A DNA stretch of 64,000 nt from Grifola frondosa (Eukaryota > Basidiomycota > Agaricomycetes > Polyporales > Grifolaceae), in assembly GCA_001683735.1 (NCBI GenBank), contig LUGG01000027.1:186001-250000 (forward strand), read 5' to 3'. Position 1 is the first letter of the stretch. Each line of letters starts with the position of its first letter. Shown one piece after another: positions 11,743 to 29,090 of the stretch. The position numbers were made by a program, and so were the translations under genes. Under the pieces are notes generated by a model. The model ran no database searches, was not told the origin of the DNA, and saw only the letters and a program-made list of their open reading frames with translations.

Positions 11743-13305
11743 TCAATTGTAGTGCTTCACCAATATTCCGTTGATGACTTCTTCCTCGGTCCCGTTTTCT
11801 TTCTTCTGCGGCTTCGACTGCCCATAAGCGCTGATCCTGCCCTTTCGCCACTGCTCCATTGTCACGATTTCTTTATCCGTGAATCTCCCAGGACGCCGTG
11901 CTTCTGCACCATCGGGCTATCAGTCATAGGAGTGATTTTTACGTCGTCGTCTGGCATGGCGAAGTAGAAAAGGCCAAGACGCGCATAGCCCGCCTGGTCT
12001 GCGGGCGGCTGCACGACGCGGTGGATGGTCGCCTTGTAGTAGCTTCCAGACCAAAACTCCATGGTGTCGCCGGCGTTAACGACCTGAAATATGAGGTGAG
12101 CGAGTGCCTTCGCTCTGAAGAGCGGACTAACCAATGCGTTGTCCATGTGTCTGACCCAGCGCCATTTACCATCTGGAGAGAGAATCTGTAGCGCAGCTAC
12201 AGGCTGACTCCAGAGTATGGTGATGCTGCCAAAATCTGGAAAGTGCTATTGAACATGAGAAGAATGAAGGTATGGGATGTCCCACCTGTGTGGCCCTTGA
12301 GCCAGACGTTCTTCGTTTTGACTTCGTCTTCTTCAGAGCGCGGATAGCTTCATCATGACAAAGAGCTTAAAAATGAAAGGGCCGAAAAGATTGCAATCTA
12401 CTCACTATTTCATAAATCGAGCTATAGGCGGATACGTGGTTAAACCGGCAAATAGACAACCAAGAAACGAAGCTTCGCACCCCAAGTTTCCCCCACAGCA
12501 TCGAAGTTATGATTGTTGATGAAGGTCTCTTCCGGAAGTTCCAGCCCCAGAGCAAAGAGCCTGTTCTGACGTTAGAAGAGAACACATATATGCTGGTCGC
12601 AATACCTTAATATAGGATGAAGAACATTGAAGTGGTTGTGCCTTATGAAGGCGTCAACCTCAGGTAAAACTGGCTGAAGGGCTTTGGGATGCTGCTTCCT
12701 AGTGATGTCGAGGTTGACTGACGAAAAGTTAGGCAGTTTTAATTAACGTCAAATAATTGGAGTAACAGACTGTTGTAATGTTCAATTTGGTCGCGGACGC
12801 CCGCATCAATGTGCTATTTTGTCCTTGTCAGAAATATCAATGCTTTCGCAGTGACATAACTTACCCAGTATTGTCGCAATTTGTATCCTTGGTATGAACC
12901 ATCCTCCTTGATGTTAGGTGCAAAGCGCCGCTTCTCGACGTCGTCGACGAGCGTAAACGGAATATCAGCAATGTCGAACATGCGCTCGGTCTGTCAACAG
13001 AGCGTCAAGGAAGATTCAATGCGGGCCATTTTTGTATTGTACCTGAGCTTGGGTATAGCCATGGTTGACGACGTAGAAGAAGCCTTGCCCAGTCATAGCC
13101 TCCTTGACTTGTGCTGCGAGTTCCGCTCGACCTGCGGCAGTCTGCGCCTTGGACAGGTCGATGATGGCAAGGTCAGCATACTCGACTGGGAAGGATATAT
13201 AAGATAAGCTGCACATCAAGACGGCATGGTGGATAGCTTACGGTTCTCCTTTGTTGGAGGAGCCGGAACGTAGTGGGCAACGGGAGGGAGGACAGTGCTA
13301 GGCAT
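11743..13305 (-). CDS. 2-oxoglutarate/Fe(II)-dependent oxygenase, isopenicillin N synthase-like
   Basis: Family of soluble dioxygenases that couple 2-oxoglutarate decarboxylation to substrate oxidation. Start MPSTVLPPVAHYVP at 13,305. N-terminal DIOX_N segment: LAIIDLSKAQT, ELAAQVKEAMTGQGFFYVVN, HGYTQAQ, then FTLVDDVEKRRFAPNIKEDG. The catalytic fold shows LKGHTDFGSITILW (HxD of the iron triad), NAGDTMEFWSGSYYKATIHRVV (distal His), and ARLGLFYF (the basic residue position for 2-oxoglutarate). It ends NGILVKHYN, stop 11,743-11,745. At least six short introns split it; no frameshift is needed. The substrate is unknown. Fungal relatives are often annotated as gibberellin- or flavonol-oxidase-like without evidence. 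It does not sit in an evident biosynthetic cluster. Confidence 0.82.
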
Positions 13306-13624
13306 ATTCACGATATTGCGTTATGAGACACTGGGAGATATTCAAAAGCGACCATGGGTCCCTACCTGATATACTAGCTCGATGTTAATTGGACCCAGAC
13401 CAAGTCCTACGCATGAATAGCATTCCATGGGAGTATCGAAGTCTCGTGGGTTCTCGCAAATTGGACGGAAGTCTGTGCTCTAAATCTAGTTGTCAAAGGC
13501 GCGGCGAGATAGCAAGATGCTATTTTGTAGACAAGTTAATTGGACAGGTGCGGAAATACAGCGATGCCGAATCATACCTTCTGACACCAGAAATGTCAGC
13601 AGAGGTTATTGTGCTCCGTCATTG

Positions 13625-14300
13625 AGTAGTTCTTAAGGTTACGCTCCACGCCCCAGTCGTCATACAACTCCCAAGCACCTCCAAAAGTCGGTCCGACACC
13701 TTCCCACACGGCCTTCCATACTCAAGACTTGCTGAGAACTTCGGCATATACACATTTGGTGCAAGCAGCGAAGCACAAACACTCACGGCAGAATGGACCG
13801 AGGTTTAGCGGAAGCGTCTCCGCTGAGTGTGTTTTAGCTGGAAGCTCTTCACATGCTTGGGAAGGTGTCTGACATCAGCTGGCTCACTTCCCCCGAAGAG
13901 AAACCCGCGATGAACCAGATTATATCGGATCTACACGCAATTGTCAGCTCGGTCCCACACGCTCATTCATCGCGGAATGGCGAAACCTACATTTGCTAGG
14001 CCCTCCATGGTTATACCCTTGCCATCAGTTTTCAAGGACCACTTCGTGCATATTCTATTGAATGTTTCCAAAGAGATTTGCGACCTTCACCTGGCATAAA
14101 AGCAATCATATCTGCAGGAAACCTGAGAATCATGCCGGAGATCACATCCAGTGGATGCGAATACTCCAAGGTCACCTGAATCCGGCACCTAACTCTCGGA
14201 AGATTTTTGAATAATGTAATGATTAGTAAGAAGTTAGTTTACAAGTTCTCAACTATGATTTCGCGATCAACCAAGAGTAGAATTTTTCCCAAGTCCGGGA
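13625..14300 (-). CDS. Unrecognised minus-strand exons downstream of the ARID gene
   Basis: Minus-strand coding-like segments not explained by the ARID ORF: VTLEYSHPLDVISGM and ILRFPADMIAFMP (about 14,190-14,095), WSLKTDGKGITMEGLAN (about 14,043-13,990), SDIIWFIAGFSSGEVSQLM (about 13,928-13,870) and VWEGVGPTFGGAWELYDDWG with VERNLKNYSMTEHNN (about 13,720-13,630). GT...AG boundaries of normal size separate them. They may be 3' exons of the ARID gene if the TAG near 14,310 is spliced out, or a separate small gene. I do not recognise the protein. There is no evidence of function. Confidence 0.4.
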
Positions 14301-14309
14301 AAAACTATA

Positions 14310-15124
14310 CTACTGATTTTGAATCTGCTGCAACCGGGAGATCGCCCATATGTATGCATTGTCAAACTGCATCAAATACTCTTTGTAGACGCGCTGCAAA
14401 TGCTGCACTGCAGGAGAACGCAGAAAACCGAGTTCAGTGCAGATGAGGAGCCACTGGTTGTTTTCTATGACCTGCACAGGATATATACACAGCAGTTGAA
14501 GAGTGATGGAGTACCGACAACTTACGCGATCGAACCCGCCGCCACTCACTACTTCGAAGTGGAGGTTGTACAAGGAGATAGGCTGATCCCTGTACTGTAG
14601 CATTTCAGGGTCCGGTTTGCAACCATTGCGCAAAGAGAAGGCCTCGAAAATAGACTGGAACATGTCATGCGAAAGAGGACGGATGGGCATGAGTCCCGGA
14701 CGTGCCTGATAAGCGGCAGCATTCCTGCAATAGGATGTAGTGCAAGCGAGAATGCGATAAGGGTGGCCGCTCACGAGTTCATTGTGCTCGCCCCTGTACG
14801 CGCAGCAACCATCTGATTCAATTTCTGGTGGTACACGTTCAGCAGCCACTTCTTGTGGCTAATCTCATCGTGCAGGTCGTCCAACTCGTCGTGTAGTCTA
14901 CCCAGCTGCGTGAGCTGGGCCACTGGGCCTATGCCTTCAGACATCTTCGTGCAATCAGAAGGGAGGATTGAGTATCTTTCCTCCAGATTCTGAATCGTAC
15001 TCTGGAGTGCGATTGCAGCGTGCCGCAGACTATCGTACGTCACAGCAGGCCTTTGTTGTCGCTGTTGTTGGCGCTGATTCACAAAAATATCGTCGTCCGC
15101 ATGTTTGGCAATGTTCATATCCAT
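14310..15124 (-). CDS. ARID/BRIGHT DNA-binding domain protein
   Basis: ARID domains bind DNA, usually AT-rich, and occur in SWI/SNF remodelling subunits such as yeast Swi1. Start MDMNIAKHADDDIF at 15,124; Gln/Arg-rich QRQQQRQQRP; a helical stretch (LQSTIQNLEERYSIL, LGRLHDELDDLHDEISHKKW); a 50-bp intron after TMNS; then the ARID: FQSIFEAFSLRNGCKPDPEM, NLHFEVVSGGGFDRV, a second intron, then NNQWLLICTELGFL and VQHLQRVYKEYLMQFDNAY. Both introns keep phase. The last exon ends RLQQIQNQ at 14,310, which is short for a Swi1-type subunit. Either the gene is a small ARID paralogue or its 3' exons lie at 13,625-14,300. It is head-to-head with PRO2. Confidence 0.7.
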
Positions 15125-15456
15125 CTAGAGTGTTGCTGTAAGACAATGATATGAAGAGAATATTCGCGTCAAAAGTGGTTGGAGGTATCAAGAAAACGCT
15201 GTGGCGTTCAGACTGGGGCTCCATATGAGGTAATGATTTTCACACGCTTCGATTCACTGTACTTCAAGATTGCACCAAGTCAAGTTCACCTCGTTCATGA
15301 CTCATTCTTGTCGATTTCTTCTCCAAGTCGAAAGGGATTTCTTTCGTACTTTGAGTGAGTGGGATGATGGGAGCCGCATTTACTGTCTAATTGTGGCTCT
15401 TGATGCTTGTCATAGTTGCAGGACAGCTTCACCACTGAGAGTGTGAATTTGCATTC

Positions 15457-17010
15457 ATGGCTTCTCAAAATTCCCAAGCAATTGCCGTTGCGAAGGCTGC
15501 GAAAGCAGCATTTGAAGCATCACAATTAATTCCCTCGTCAGAACGTGTGAAGGCTCTTCATGAAATTCGGAGGGAACTCGAGAGCGCAAAGGACGAAATA
15601 CTCGTAGCCAACAGGAAAGATCTGGAGGTACAGCCTTTGCTGAGGTCACTATCAATCGTTCTCTTGTCGATTCTCAACGTCCTGTCAGGCAGCACAGGTT
15701 GAAGTTGATGCGGGAAGAATGTCCGGTACGCTACTCAAGAGGCTTGACCTAACAAAAGCAGACAAATGGGAATCCATGCTGCAAGGTGTGACGGACGTCG
15801 CCGCCCTCCCAGATCCCACCGGAATCGTGAGCTATGCCTCTGAGCTGGACGAAGAACTCGAATTGTACCGTGTCTCTTGCCCGATCGGGGTGCTGCTGGT
15901 CATCTTCGAGGCGCGTCCCGAAGTCGTCGTCAATATTGCTGCACTAGCGATCAAGTCAGGTAAGCACATCAGCTGTTCCTTATTCTGCACTCTTGTTTGA
16001 TCAACGAAGGCTTATAGGGAATGCGGCCATCCTCAAAGGCGGCAAAGAGTCGAGCGCGACTGCACAACTGCTCTCGAAGGCCATACAATCTGCGTTGTCT
16101 AAGACTGCCATCCCGAGCACATATATTCAAGCTATTCAGACTCGCGCAGAGGTGTCAGCGCTTCTTGGGCTTGACCAGTATATTGACTTGGTAATCCCGC
16201 GTGGGAGCAACAGCCTCGTGCGGAACATACAGAACAACACTAGGATCCCGGTAATGGGCCACGCTGACGGACTGTGCTCTGTTTACCTTGACGAAACCGC
16301 CAATCTCAGAAAGGCGTTGCGCGTCGTACTAGATTCCAAGGTGCGCTCGTTCGCAGGTCTTTATTACTGCATGAAATATAACCATGCTCGAGCAGACGGA
16401 CTATCCGGCGGCGTGTAATGCGGCTGAAACGTTGATTGTGCACGAAAGCCTCCTAAACTCCATATGGCCTGCCGTTGCAAAGGCTCTGCTCGCCTCTGAC
16501 GTTCAGTTGCTCTGCGACGCCCCGTCGCTTGCGGCCCTCCAAGCAATTTCCCCTGCCCTACCGAAGCTTTCGACCCACGTGCACCCGTCCACGCCTTCAT
16601 CCTATGAGACAGAGCACCTGAGCCTCACGCTTTCGGTTATCACACAGCCCTCTCTTACTGCCGCAATCACTTTTATCAACGCACACTCGTCGCACCACAC
16701 CGACTGCATCGTCACAGAGACGTCAGAGTCTGCTTCCACGTTCTGCCGGGGCGTTGATTCAGCGGGGACGTTCGTCAATGCAAGCACGCGCTTCGCGGAT
16801 GGGTTCCGCTATGGATTCGGGACTGAAGTCGGGATCAGTACCGGGCGGATACACGCAAGAGGGCCAGTCGGCCTCGACGGCCTGGTGACATACAAGTATA
16901 TGTTGAGAAGCAGAGCAGATGAAGGCCATATTGTAGGTGAGTTTGGGATCGGTGAGGGGAAGAAGGAATATAAACACAATAAGATCGACGTATCGTCAGT
17001 GTCATTTTGA
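15457..17010 (+). CDS. PRO2: Gamma-glutamyl phosphate reductase (glutamate-5-semialdehyde dehydrogenase)
   Basis: Second step of proline synthesis: NADPH-dependent reduction of gamma-glutamyl phosphate to glutamate-5-semialdehyde, in the cytosol. Start MASQNSQAIAVAKAAKAAFE. An intron after KDLE (CAG acceptor) leads in phase to AAQVEVDAGRMSGTLL. Hallmarks: CPIGVLLVIFEARPEVVVNI, NAAILKGGKESSATAQLLSK, DLVIPRGSNSLVRNIQNNT, GHADGLCSVYLDETA, TDYPAACNAAETLIVH (catalytic cysteine), FVNASTRFADGFRYGFGTEV, GISTGRIHARGPVGLDGLVT, YKYMLRSR. The stop is at 17,008-17,010 after KIDVSSVSF. Four exons; full length for the family, with intact frame. Neighbours are not pathway partners, as usual in fungi. Confidence 0.95.
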
Positions 17011-17130
17011 TATAATTGCTCTATTGACAAGTGAATACGAGAACGGAATTTATTCATGAACGGGATATATGGTATATCGATACAGATGGAAGTCGACTGC
17101 TGTCCAGACATGACTGTTCACCCACACGAA

Positions 17131-18687
17131 CTAATCCTCCGCATCTGTCACTTTCACCTTTTTCTCCGATGGCGATTCGCCACCCTCGTCCTCTGCCTTC
17201 CGCTTGACAGCTCCGTTAGCTTCGGGCGCTTTCTTCTTTTTCTTTACTATAGACGTAAGGTCGTGTACCACTGTCGATGAAAATGCACCGGACGGCGATT
17301 GTGTTGGCGCATTAAGCTCGCTGTCCAGCGCCCTGGCAACGAGAGCAGGTGCAGATTCGACAGGTTCATTTGGCGTGACCTTCAGCTCTTCTACCTGCGA
17401 GATAGAAAGTCATGTTTACGATGTAAGATAGAAAATGAGCGAAGAGCCTGCATACCTTGAGTGCAAGGTCCTCTCTTAGACCCAATAGCTCCTTCTCCTC
17501 ACTTTCCATCTGGCTCCGGCTCATCTTCTGTATTGCGTCTTCCGCTACGAGTTTCGACTGCTTAGCCTTGCCCTTCCCCTTCGCGTCTGCTTTCTCCTCA
17601 TGTGCCCCAGCTTGCACCAGGCCTTGGCCACTCAGCGCATCTCGTAGCTCTGCCACGCGAGCCTCGACGCTTTCCAAAGCGCGCTCCGCATGTGTAATCG
17701 CGTCCCTAAGCCGGCCAGACGTGAGGTCCAGAACAATGCTCAGTTTATAATGCGCCTCCGCAATCTGACGCGAGGATAGGGGGAGTAGCTCATTCTTGAG
17801 GGCGAGGCCGGCCGTATAATCTGTGATGGCCTGGTCGAACTTCTCTATAGATAGTCTTTGTCAGAAACGAGGAGCAGACATGGTGAAGGAAAGAGCCACG
17901 CACCTGTCTCGAGGGACACGTCGCCGAGCGCGATGTATGTGTCCGCCAACTTCAGCTTCACTTGGTCGTCCTCATCCTGCTGCTTCTCGTACAGCGCCCG
18001 CGCGAGGTCGAGCACCTCCCACGCCGCATTAAAGTCGTCTTCCGGCTCAGCTTCCTCATCCTCGTCCTCATCCTCCTCGGCCTCGTCCATCTCGTCGACG
18101 GCCTTGGCGGCTTCCGCGAAGAGGTCGACCGGGACGTCTTCTTTGCTCCCGGGCACGAGCTCCTCCGCCTCATCGTCCGCGTCACCTGAGAACGATAGGA
18201 ACGCACCACCACTAGAGGTATCTGACGCACCAACGTTCCGGCCACGAATGAGACCAGTAAGTCTAGACAGGAAGTCGCGTGTGGCTCACCTTTGCCATCT
18301 CCGGCTGTCGCGTGCTCCGCGTCTTCAGGCTGTTCTTTACCCAAAACCGAACTCTGGGCAATCGCATTCTCCAACAGCGCCTTCCCATACGAGAAGTACA
18401 GGTCAGCTGTCTCTGGGGCGTTCTCGCCGTGTTTCTTGGTCCTGTGGGTAGAGCGCGTCGTACCATGCGAACAACGTAAATGAGGCATCACTCACATTAG
18501 TTCAAGCGCCGTGGCATAGTGGTCAACGGCCTGTTCGTATTTCCGTAGCGCGAAGGCGCGTTTGGCATGTTCCAGTGCATCCTCAATGGACACGGCGGGG
18601 TTGGCAGAGGTTTCGTTGCTCCGATTTCTGAATATCACGCGTTAATAATGGTTAGGATAATGTGAGAGCAATCAAGACGCACGACAT
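17131..18687 (-). CDS. NASP/Sim3/Hif1-family histone chaperone (SHNi-TPR)
   Basis: TPR protein that escorts H3-H4 or CENP-A for nucleosome assembly. The first exon is only ATG TC at 18,687, spliced in phase to NRSNETSANP. Then the interrupted TPR set: IEDALEHAKRAFALRKYEQA, ETADLYFSYGKALLENAIAQ, the acidic insertion between TPR halves (DEMDEAEEDEDEDEEAEPED) that gives SHNi-TPR proteins their name, DDFNAAWEVLDLARALYEKQ, LKLADTYIALGDVSLE, FDQAITDYTAGLALKNELLP, RQIAEAHYKLSIVLDLTSGR. A C-terminal coiled-coil region and a basic nuclear signal (KKKKKAPEANGAVKRKAE, EKKVKV) follow, with end VTDAED at 17,131. The domain order matches NASP. The frame is intact. Confidence 0.88.
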
Positions 18688-19054
18688 CGCAGCAGTGGTT
18701 AGTGCAAATCGCGGTGATGGTGGTGCAGTGGAAAGTGTGATGGGCATGACGCGCCGCGACGCGGTCACATTTTCACTTTATTTACACGTGTCTGTGGCAC
18801 CTTCTTCGAGCACTCGGAAAATGGCAAGAATATTGACGAATTCATCCTACGCTTTGCTCAAAAATACAATTATAAGGGTATCATCCTCGAGTAAGCTGCA
18901 CAAATAAGTATCGTAGATGGGGCTAGAGAATAGCAAAACGAAGAACTTCAACCAGAACGCGACCTGCCCAAGACTGTCCATAGCACAGCAGAAACTAATC
19001 ACGAAACGAATTATCAAGGAGACATGATACAACGAAAGAAAGACTAATACCGAT
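18688..19054. other. Intergenic region between the NASP-like and AP180-like genes
   Basis: 367 bp upstream of the NASP-like start and downstream of the AP180-like stop. No supported ORF, RNA gene or repeat. Confidence 0.4.
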
Positions 19055-22000
19055 CTAAATCAATGAAGCCGTCCCGCTCTGCTGCTGCTGTTGCTGCTGG
19101 GTCGACGTGCCCTGAGTGCCCGATCCTGACCCAAACGCCCCCGCGCCGAACATTGACGGCATACCTGTCGGGTTACTTCTGACACCGAACGGCGATGATT
19201 GAGTGCCCAACCCATTCGTGGCATTGGTCAACGCCGGAGTCGACATTGAGCTCATGAACGGCGCGGACCCCCAGCTCCCGTGCCGAACGCTCCCGTAGGC
19301 ATCCCTGTCGACATGGGGAACATGGAGGCTCTGAAGGGGTTAGCTGCGCCAGCAGTACCCGTCGCCTGCGGACGAAGACCGACACCAAGGGAAGATGCAC
19401 CAAAAGCACCTGTGGACTGCGCATTGAGCGCGCCAAAGCCCGTAGGTTGCGAGGTTAGGGAGGAGGTTCCCATCGATGAAGGTTGCGGCGTCGTAGGCGA
19501 GGATTGCGGTATAGGCGGCAATGATTCCAAGAGTGCAGCGCCAAATGAAGAAGAGGGTTTGAATGCTTTGATGCCACTAAATCCAGTGGGTTGCCGCTGC
19601 AACGTGGTAGCTGCAGGGGAAAAAGAAGACGACGTTGTCGAGGCGGTGCCGGCCGACGGGGTAGATAGTGAGGAGAATACAGAATCAGAGAACGTGGAAG
19701 CTGTTGCCGTACTTGACGTCGGTTGGGCTGTAAGCGGCGAGGTGAACGAGGAAGGTTGTGAGCCATTAGGTTTTGCATCACTATTGAACGAAAAGGAAGA
19801 GGCGATGCTCGACATCGCCGAACTTCCAGACTGCGAACCTGATGTGGATCCGAACCCGTTTAGGCCAAAATTGGTCGATGGTACTCCATTTTGAGGCTGC
19901 TGTTGCAAGTTCCCTGCAGCGGTATTTGTCTGACTACCACCAACGCCCATAGCTAGCTCCATCAGAGTGGGAGGCTTGGGAACAGGAGGCACAGGCGTAA
20001 CGGGAACGCCGAATGGATTTCGAGAGCCCGTCTGATGGGTCTTGACTGGTTGAGCAGGCGGCGGCCCAAATGATGAGGTTGCAGACATAGGGTTGGTCAG
20101 AGGTGCTGTTGCTGAGCGAGGGGGCACCGACGCAGAAGCGGCAGTTGAGGCCGCAGGTTGAGCGAAAGGCGAAACAACGGTAGGAGTCATGGTTGAAGGT
20201 GAGGTCGTATTTGGCATTCCGGTCATAGACGTGAAGAAATTGACAGAAGTTTGGTTCGGTGCTGCTCCTGGCTGATGACCCATTCCAGTTGCCTGCATTT
20301 GAACCGGATTTTGCACAGGGAACGGGTTGGTGCTCTGGGAGACAGACATGCCCGTTCCAAAAGATGGCATCCCTGTCATCTGCGGGAACAAAGTGCTCTG
20401 CCTGAATGGGTTGGCTCCTGTCATTTGTGGTTGGAGCATGGCAGTATGTTGTGGTTGAAGGAAGGACTGGAAGGAGGGCTGTTGTTGCTGCTGCTGATGC
20501 TGCTGTTGGGAGAGCTGGGCTCCGAACGGATTTGTATTGACGGGCTGCTGAGGGATTTGGAAGGCCGTTTGTTGCGGCAGCAGGAAGCCAGTCGGTTGAG
20601 CCTGTATTTGTGGTTGAGCAAAAGCCTGCGCGCCGAACTGTGCGCCTGTCATCTGTTGGGCGAAAGGGTTGAAAGTGGCTTGCTGCTGAAAGTAATTCGT
20701 TGAAGGGCTAATACAACCAGTGAGCAAACGAGTCTAAATGGGACTACCGTAAATCACTCACCTGTTGGTCTGAGGATTGAACATGGATTGCTGTTCCTCC
20801 TCGATGGCAGAGAAAAAGTCCATCATAGATTGGTTACCCGGAGACTTCGCCGGAGCGGCTGGTTGCGAAGATGATGCAGCTGCGGCAGGCGGTTCAGCGG
20901 GCTTTGCAGTCGGCGCTGATGGGAATTGATGAGCAATCGGGCAATGATCGTGGATTTACAATGAACACACCTTTCTCCGGCGGCTTGACGATCCCTTTGA
21001 CGCCTGACTTTGCATTCTTGTCCGCAAGTTCCTTATTGGTCTTGTACTCGATTCTGTTCTGCTCGAAATTTGGGTCCTTGAGATACTCTTCTAGTGATCC
21101 CGCTAGCGACACAGGAGCCTGGGTTGGAATATGAGACAAATGAAATCTCATGAGAAGGCCTGAAGCTACTTTGCATGTCGTAGATTCGGGATCGGAACAT
21201 TCAAAAGGTTCTGCAGTTTCTTTGCGACTCCCAAATATTCAACGACACGCTCGGTCTCTTTGCAGAAATGACGATAGATAGCAAGCGCCGCTTCCGCGTC
21301 AATATGTGACATCTCGAAGTAATGTTCTGCGATGGCACATCAAAACACCGCGATTGATTCAAAAGACAGAATGGAATGCCTACCTAGAACATTGATGACA
21401 CCTTCATTGCATGCTTGGAAGAGGATCAGAAGATCTTTGACTAGCATTCGCAGAGCAGTGATATTCAGCTCGTCCTCCAGATCATCGAGGTAGAACTGGC
21501 AATAAAAGGATTAGTTACTAACGATGACAGAACATAATTGTTGACACGCACCCGACACTCAACCAAAGCATCTATCATCTTCTGCACAATTTTCGTCTCT
21601 CGCAGGAGACCTTTCTCTACCGTCATGATCCTCAACTTCCTGCCTGCCATCGTCTTGCTTCTCTGAATGCCGCTTGATACTTGGGGAGGTGCAGGCTTCG
21701 AACGTTTTCGACCCGTTGCTTCCATTTCCTCGTCGATCGCCTGAGAGTTGCGCATGTCCCTATTAGTCTCTGACTGGACGCGGATGGCATCGTGTTTCAG
21801 ATCGCGGTATGCGCGAATTCGAGTGTCGAGATATTTGGAATAATTTTGTAAATTCTCTGGTGCGTTGTAGCCTGTGCAAGTTGGTCAGAAGCATCCGGTC
21901 TCAACCGAAGACATTACGGACCGCACCTTCCCAAGTACCCGCAGAAACGTTCTTGAGCCTCAACACCTCTGACGAGGACAAATACTGTAGTACGTTATCC

Positions 22001-22328
22001 GTAGCCCCATTACGGATCATGGTGTGGAGGACAATCAGGGCTTTGAAGACGACCTACAGCAGACAATGTTAGGTGTCCTACCAAAGTGATGCCATCACAC
22101 TGACGATGGCATTGGGTTCTCGGAAACGAGGCGACAAGGCCTTGCAGACATCATGCACCGCACCGTCCTCCGACCAGGTAGCAGCGATAATCGGGTCGAG
22201 GTACTATGAACAAGAGTCAAGGTTGATGCCAACGACCAGCATGCTATGAGCCCACAACATACCTTCGCCTTTGGAGGGGCAGCTTTCGGCTTGCACGCAA
22301 GCTTGACGACCTTTTCAAAGCTCGTCAT
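19055..22328 (-). CDS. AP180/CALM-type ANTH-domain clathrin adaptor
   Basis: Endocytic adaptor that binds PtdIns(4,5)P2 through ANTH and clathrin/EH proteins through its tail (yeast YAP1801/1802 family). Start MTSFEKVVKLACKPKAAPPK (the ANTH lysine cluster), then LDPIIAATWSEDGAVHDVCK, FREPNAIVVFKALIVLHTMI, APENLQNYSKYLDTRIRAYR, GLLRETKIVQKMIDALVECR, DDLEDELNITALRMLVKDLL, YFEMSHIDAEAALAIYRHF. The tail has many QPTGF, QMTGM and NPF motifs (typical EH-domain ligands) in a Gln/Ser/Pro-rich sequence with polyQ. The frame breaks once: GTGAGG at ~19,273 runs to a stop, while the other frame continues FMSSMSTPALTN to the stop at 19,055. One extra G in the run at 19,268-19,272 restores continuity, so the 3' end carries an apparent -1 frameshift. 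Confidence 0.87.
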
Positions 22329-23079
22329 GTTGATTAAAACCGTCGGTCAAGGGAGGTGAAAGGAGTGATGGACAGCGACAGAGAACCTCAGCGTTTGAGA
22401 CCACGGAGCGGGCAGGAGGTCACGCCTAAAGCCGTGACACGGCAACCACCCGAGCCGAGCTGATCTCCCCGACGTCGCAGAGCTTGGTGGCGGGCCCGCC
22501 GACGTCGAGTTGTTAGGCGTCAACACTGCTCACAACGTCGTTCGCGCTGCAACTAACAGCATCGTCCGCGTCGTCGGATGGTAGCTCGGAACGTGGCCCG
22601 CACACGGGCTCAAAAGCCTCATGGAGAGATACATTCCGGCCAACAACTCCGAGATTAATTCTTATTTTTAATAATTGGGAATTGGGAATCGAAGCTGTCA
22701 CGCTCAACAGTGTTACTCTGTTTCTTCTAGGTCCGTTTCATTCTTCGAAACAGTTTAGTACTTTCATGTACATAGCCCATTGTCAAGGATTTCACTTTTC
22801 ATTGATTCAATGTCTAGTCGTTTTTGATATAACACATGTATGTTCTTTCACATGTCACACACAGTGAGCGCCAGATATTGGACGCCCAATTTCCATTTTG
22901 AAACTCTTACTTCGCTTCTACTTCAACATATGATGCGCGATATGCGAGGAGCGGGCTGCGGCTTGCTGCGGCCACTAAAATACTCTCGACAACGTATCCT
23001 ATCTTATAACTTTGAACTCGGATGACACTGGACGGATAGTCGAAGGTCGCTTTCTGACGTTTTTCTTAAAGTCTAGCAA
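22329..23079. promoter_or_regulatory. Divergent intergenic region between the AP180-like and GH47 genes
   Basis: About 750 bp separating two divergent starts, so it should hold both promoters. Short ORFs here show no conserved protein text. No repeat was recognised. Confidence 0.4.
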
Positions 23080-25540
<2,461 letters not shown>

Positions 25541-26055
25541 GTTGGCGTCTCCTTTAAGCCTGTGATATCCCTATATCGTCAATATCCTTTCTCATGCCCA
25601 GTCAAAACTCGGACCCATGACTGCATGCTAGATGCCGCCGCTTGTTAGAGTTATCGGCCGCCATCTTGCTGGTCAGATATCCATATTCATCCAATGTAGT
25701 CGAGGCTATCATTCAAGTGAACGCCATACCGTTACCATAGACATTTGTATATACGCTCGCATATAATTGGATGTCAGCTGCACAGTATTAGGCCTTTTCC
25801 AGCTCCCTCCCCTCCCCCCGATCTCGAGCGAGAAGGAAATGGAGCGAGATGAGATGAAATGGTGGCGGCCACGCGCCAAAGTCAGCTGACTGCCCAGGAC
25901 TGTCCGGACCGAGATGCAAGAGCAGACGGGGAGCAAAGGCTAGCAAAGGGCATCATTTGGTTTGGTATAATTCCATGAACACAGTATGCCGCATGATCCA
26001 GAGACTCAAATACTTCCCTCGCTTTCCTTCTCGCGGGGTCTTCTACTATTCCTCC
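25541..26055. other. Intergenic region between the GH47 and glycerol kinase genes
   Basis: 515 bp holding the GH47 3' flank and the glycerol kinase promoter. No supported ORF or repeat. Confidence 0.4.
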
Positions 26056-28230
<2,175 letters not shown>

Positions 28231-29080
28231 TCAGTGCTCTGCATACTCGCGTTCGGGATGCGATGATCTACTAGGGAGTGTTATTGTGAGGTGTTATATC
28301 TTGTATAGTATTCAATTGCTTGTGACGCGGAAGACGAAGCCTGTGACCTTTGAGAAGCTAAGTAACTTTCATGTTCTCCACGTGTTATGTATCTGCTTCA
28401 TCATGATAACACAAGATATGTATCTTAGACTGCTCTTTGATTATTTCGAATCCGTCCGCATGCATCAGCTCTCGCCGGCCAGTTTTCATGGATATCGTCT
28501 CCGCTACTGCTCTGAGGCCCGCGATACTCAGTATATATCTACTTTAGGGCAGCTCGTTCTACAATATTGGTAACCAACTGATAACCGGTAACTGCATAAC
28601 CTCAATGACAGTCCGCTGCCAGACAAACATTTCTTACGTTTTCATATTCTGAATATTATCCCCCACTTCAGCCCACTTCTCCTGTTCTATGCTCAACTTT
28701 TGCGCTATTAGCAGGTCTCAGGCGATCCGTAATTTGGAACTGTGGGCACGACAGGCAGCACACTCGGGAGAAGGCGCAGATCACCGACCACTGAGACCAA
28801 GTACCACTGCTCAATCACTGCTGTTGAATCAAACGACTAAGTATCGTACTGCTTAGAATTAATACGATCACAGGAAACGGTTAGTAACCAAACTTGTACG
28901 AGTTTGGGCCATCGCGATAACGGTAAGAACATGCGGCATCGTCTTATCGATGCCAGATTCCGTTAAAAAGAGAAGCTACTGACCATGGCTTCCTTCCGTC
29001 GCCTCGTCTTAAGCTATGATTGTATTACCTCTGTGGGCATCCTCCTGGTTTATATTTTCAAAGAATTGGATATATTTGGG
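28231..29080. other. Intergenic region leading into the repeat-rich accessory region
   Basis: Glycerol kinase 3' flank and ~800 bp without a convincing gene. The conserved gene neighbourhood ends here; repeats begin near 29,080. Confidence 0.4.
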
Positions 29081-29090
29081 ACTATTGATT

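Noticed and set aside
19280..19894. Long plus-strand ORFs inside the AP180-like gene (also at 8783-9237 and 17,858-18,451)
   Set aside because: They are complementary-frame shadows of low-complexity coding sequence on the minus strand.
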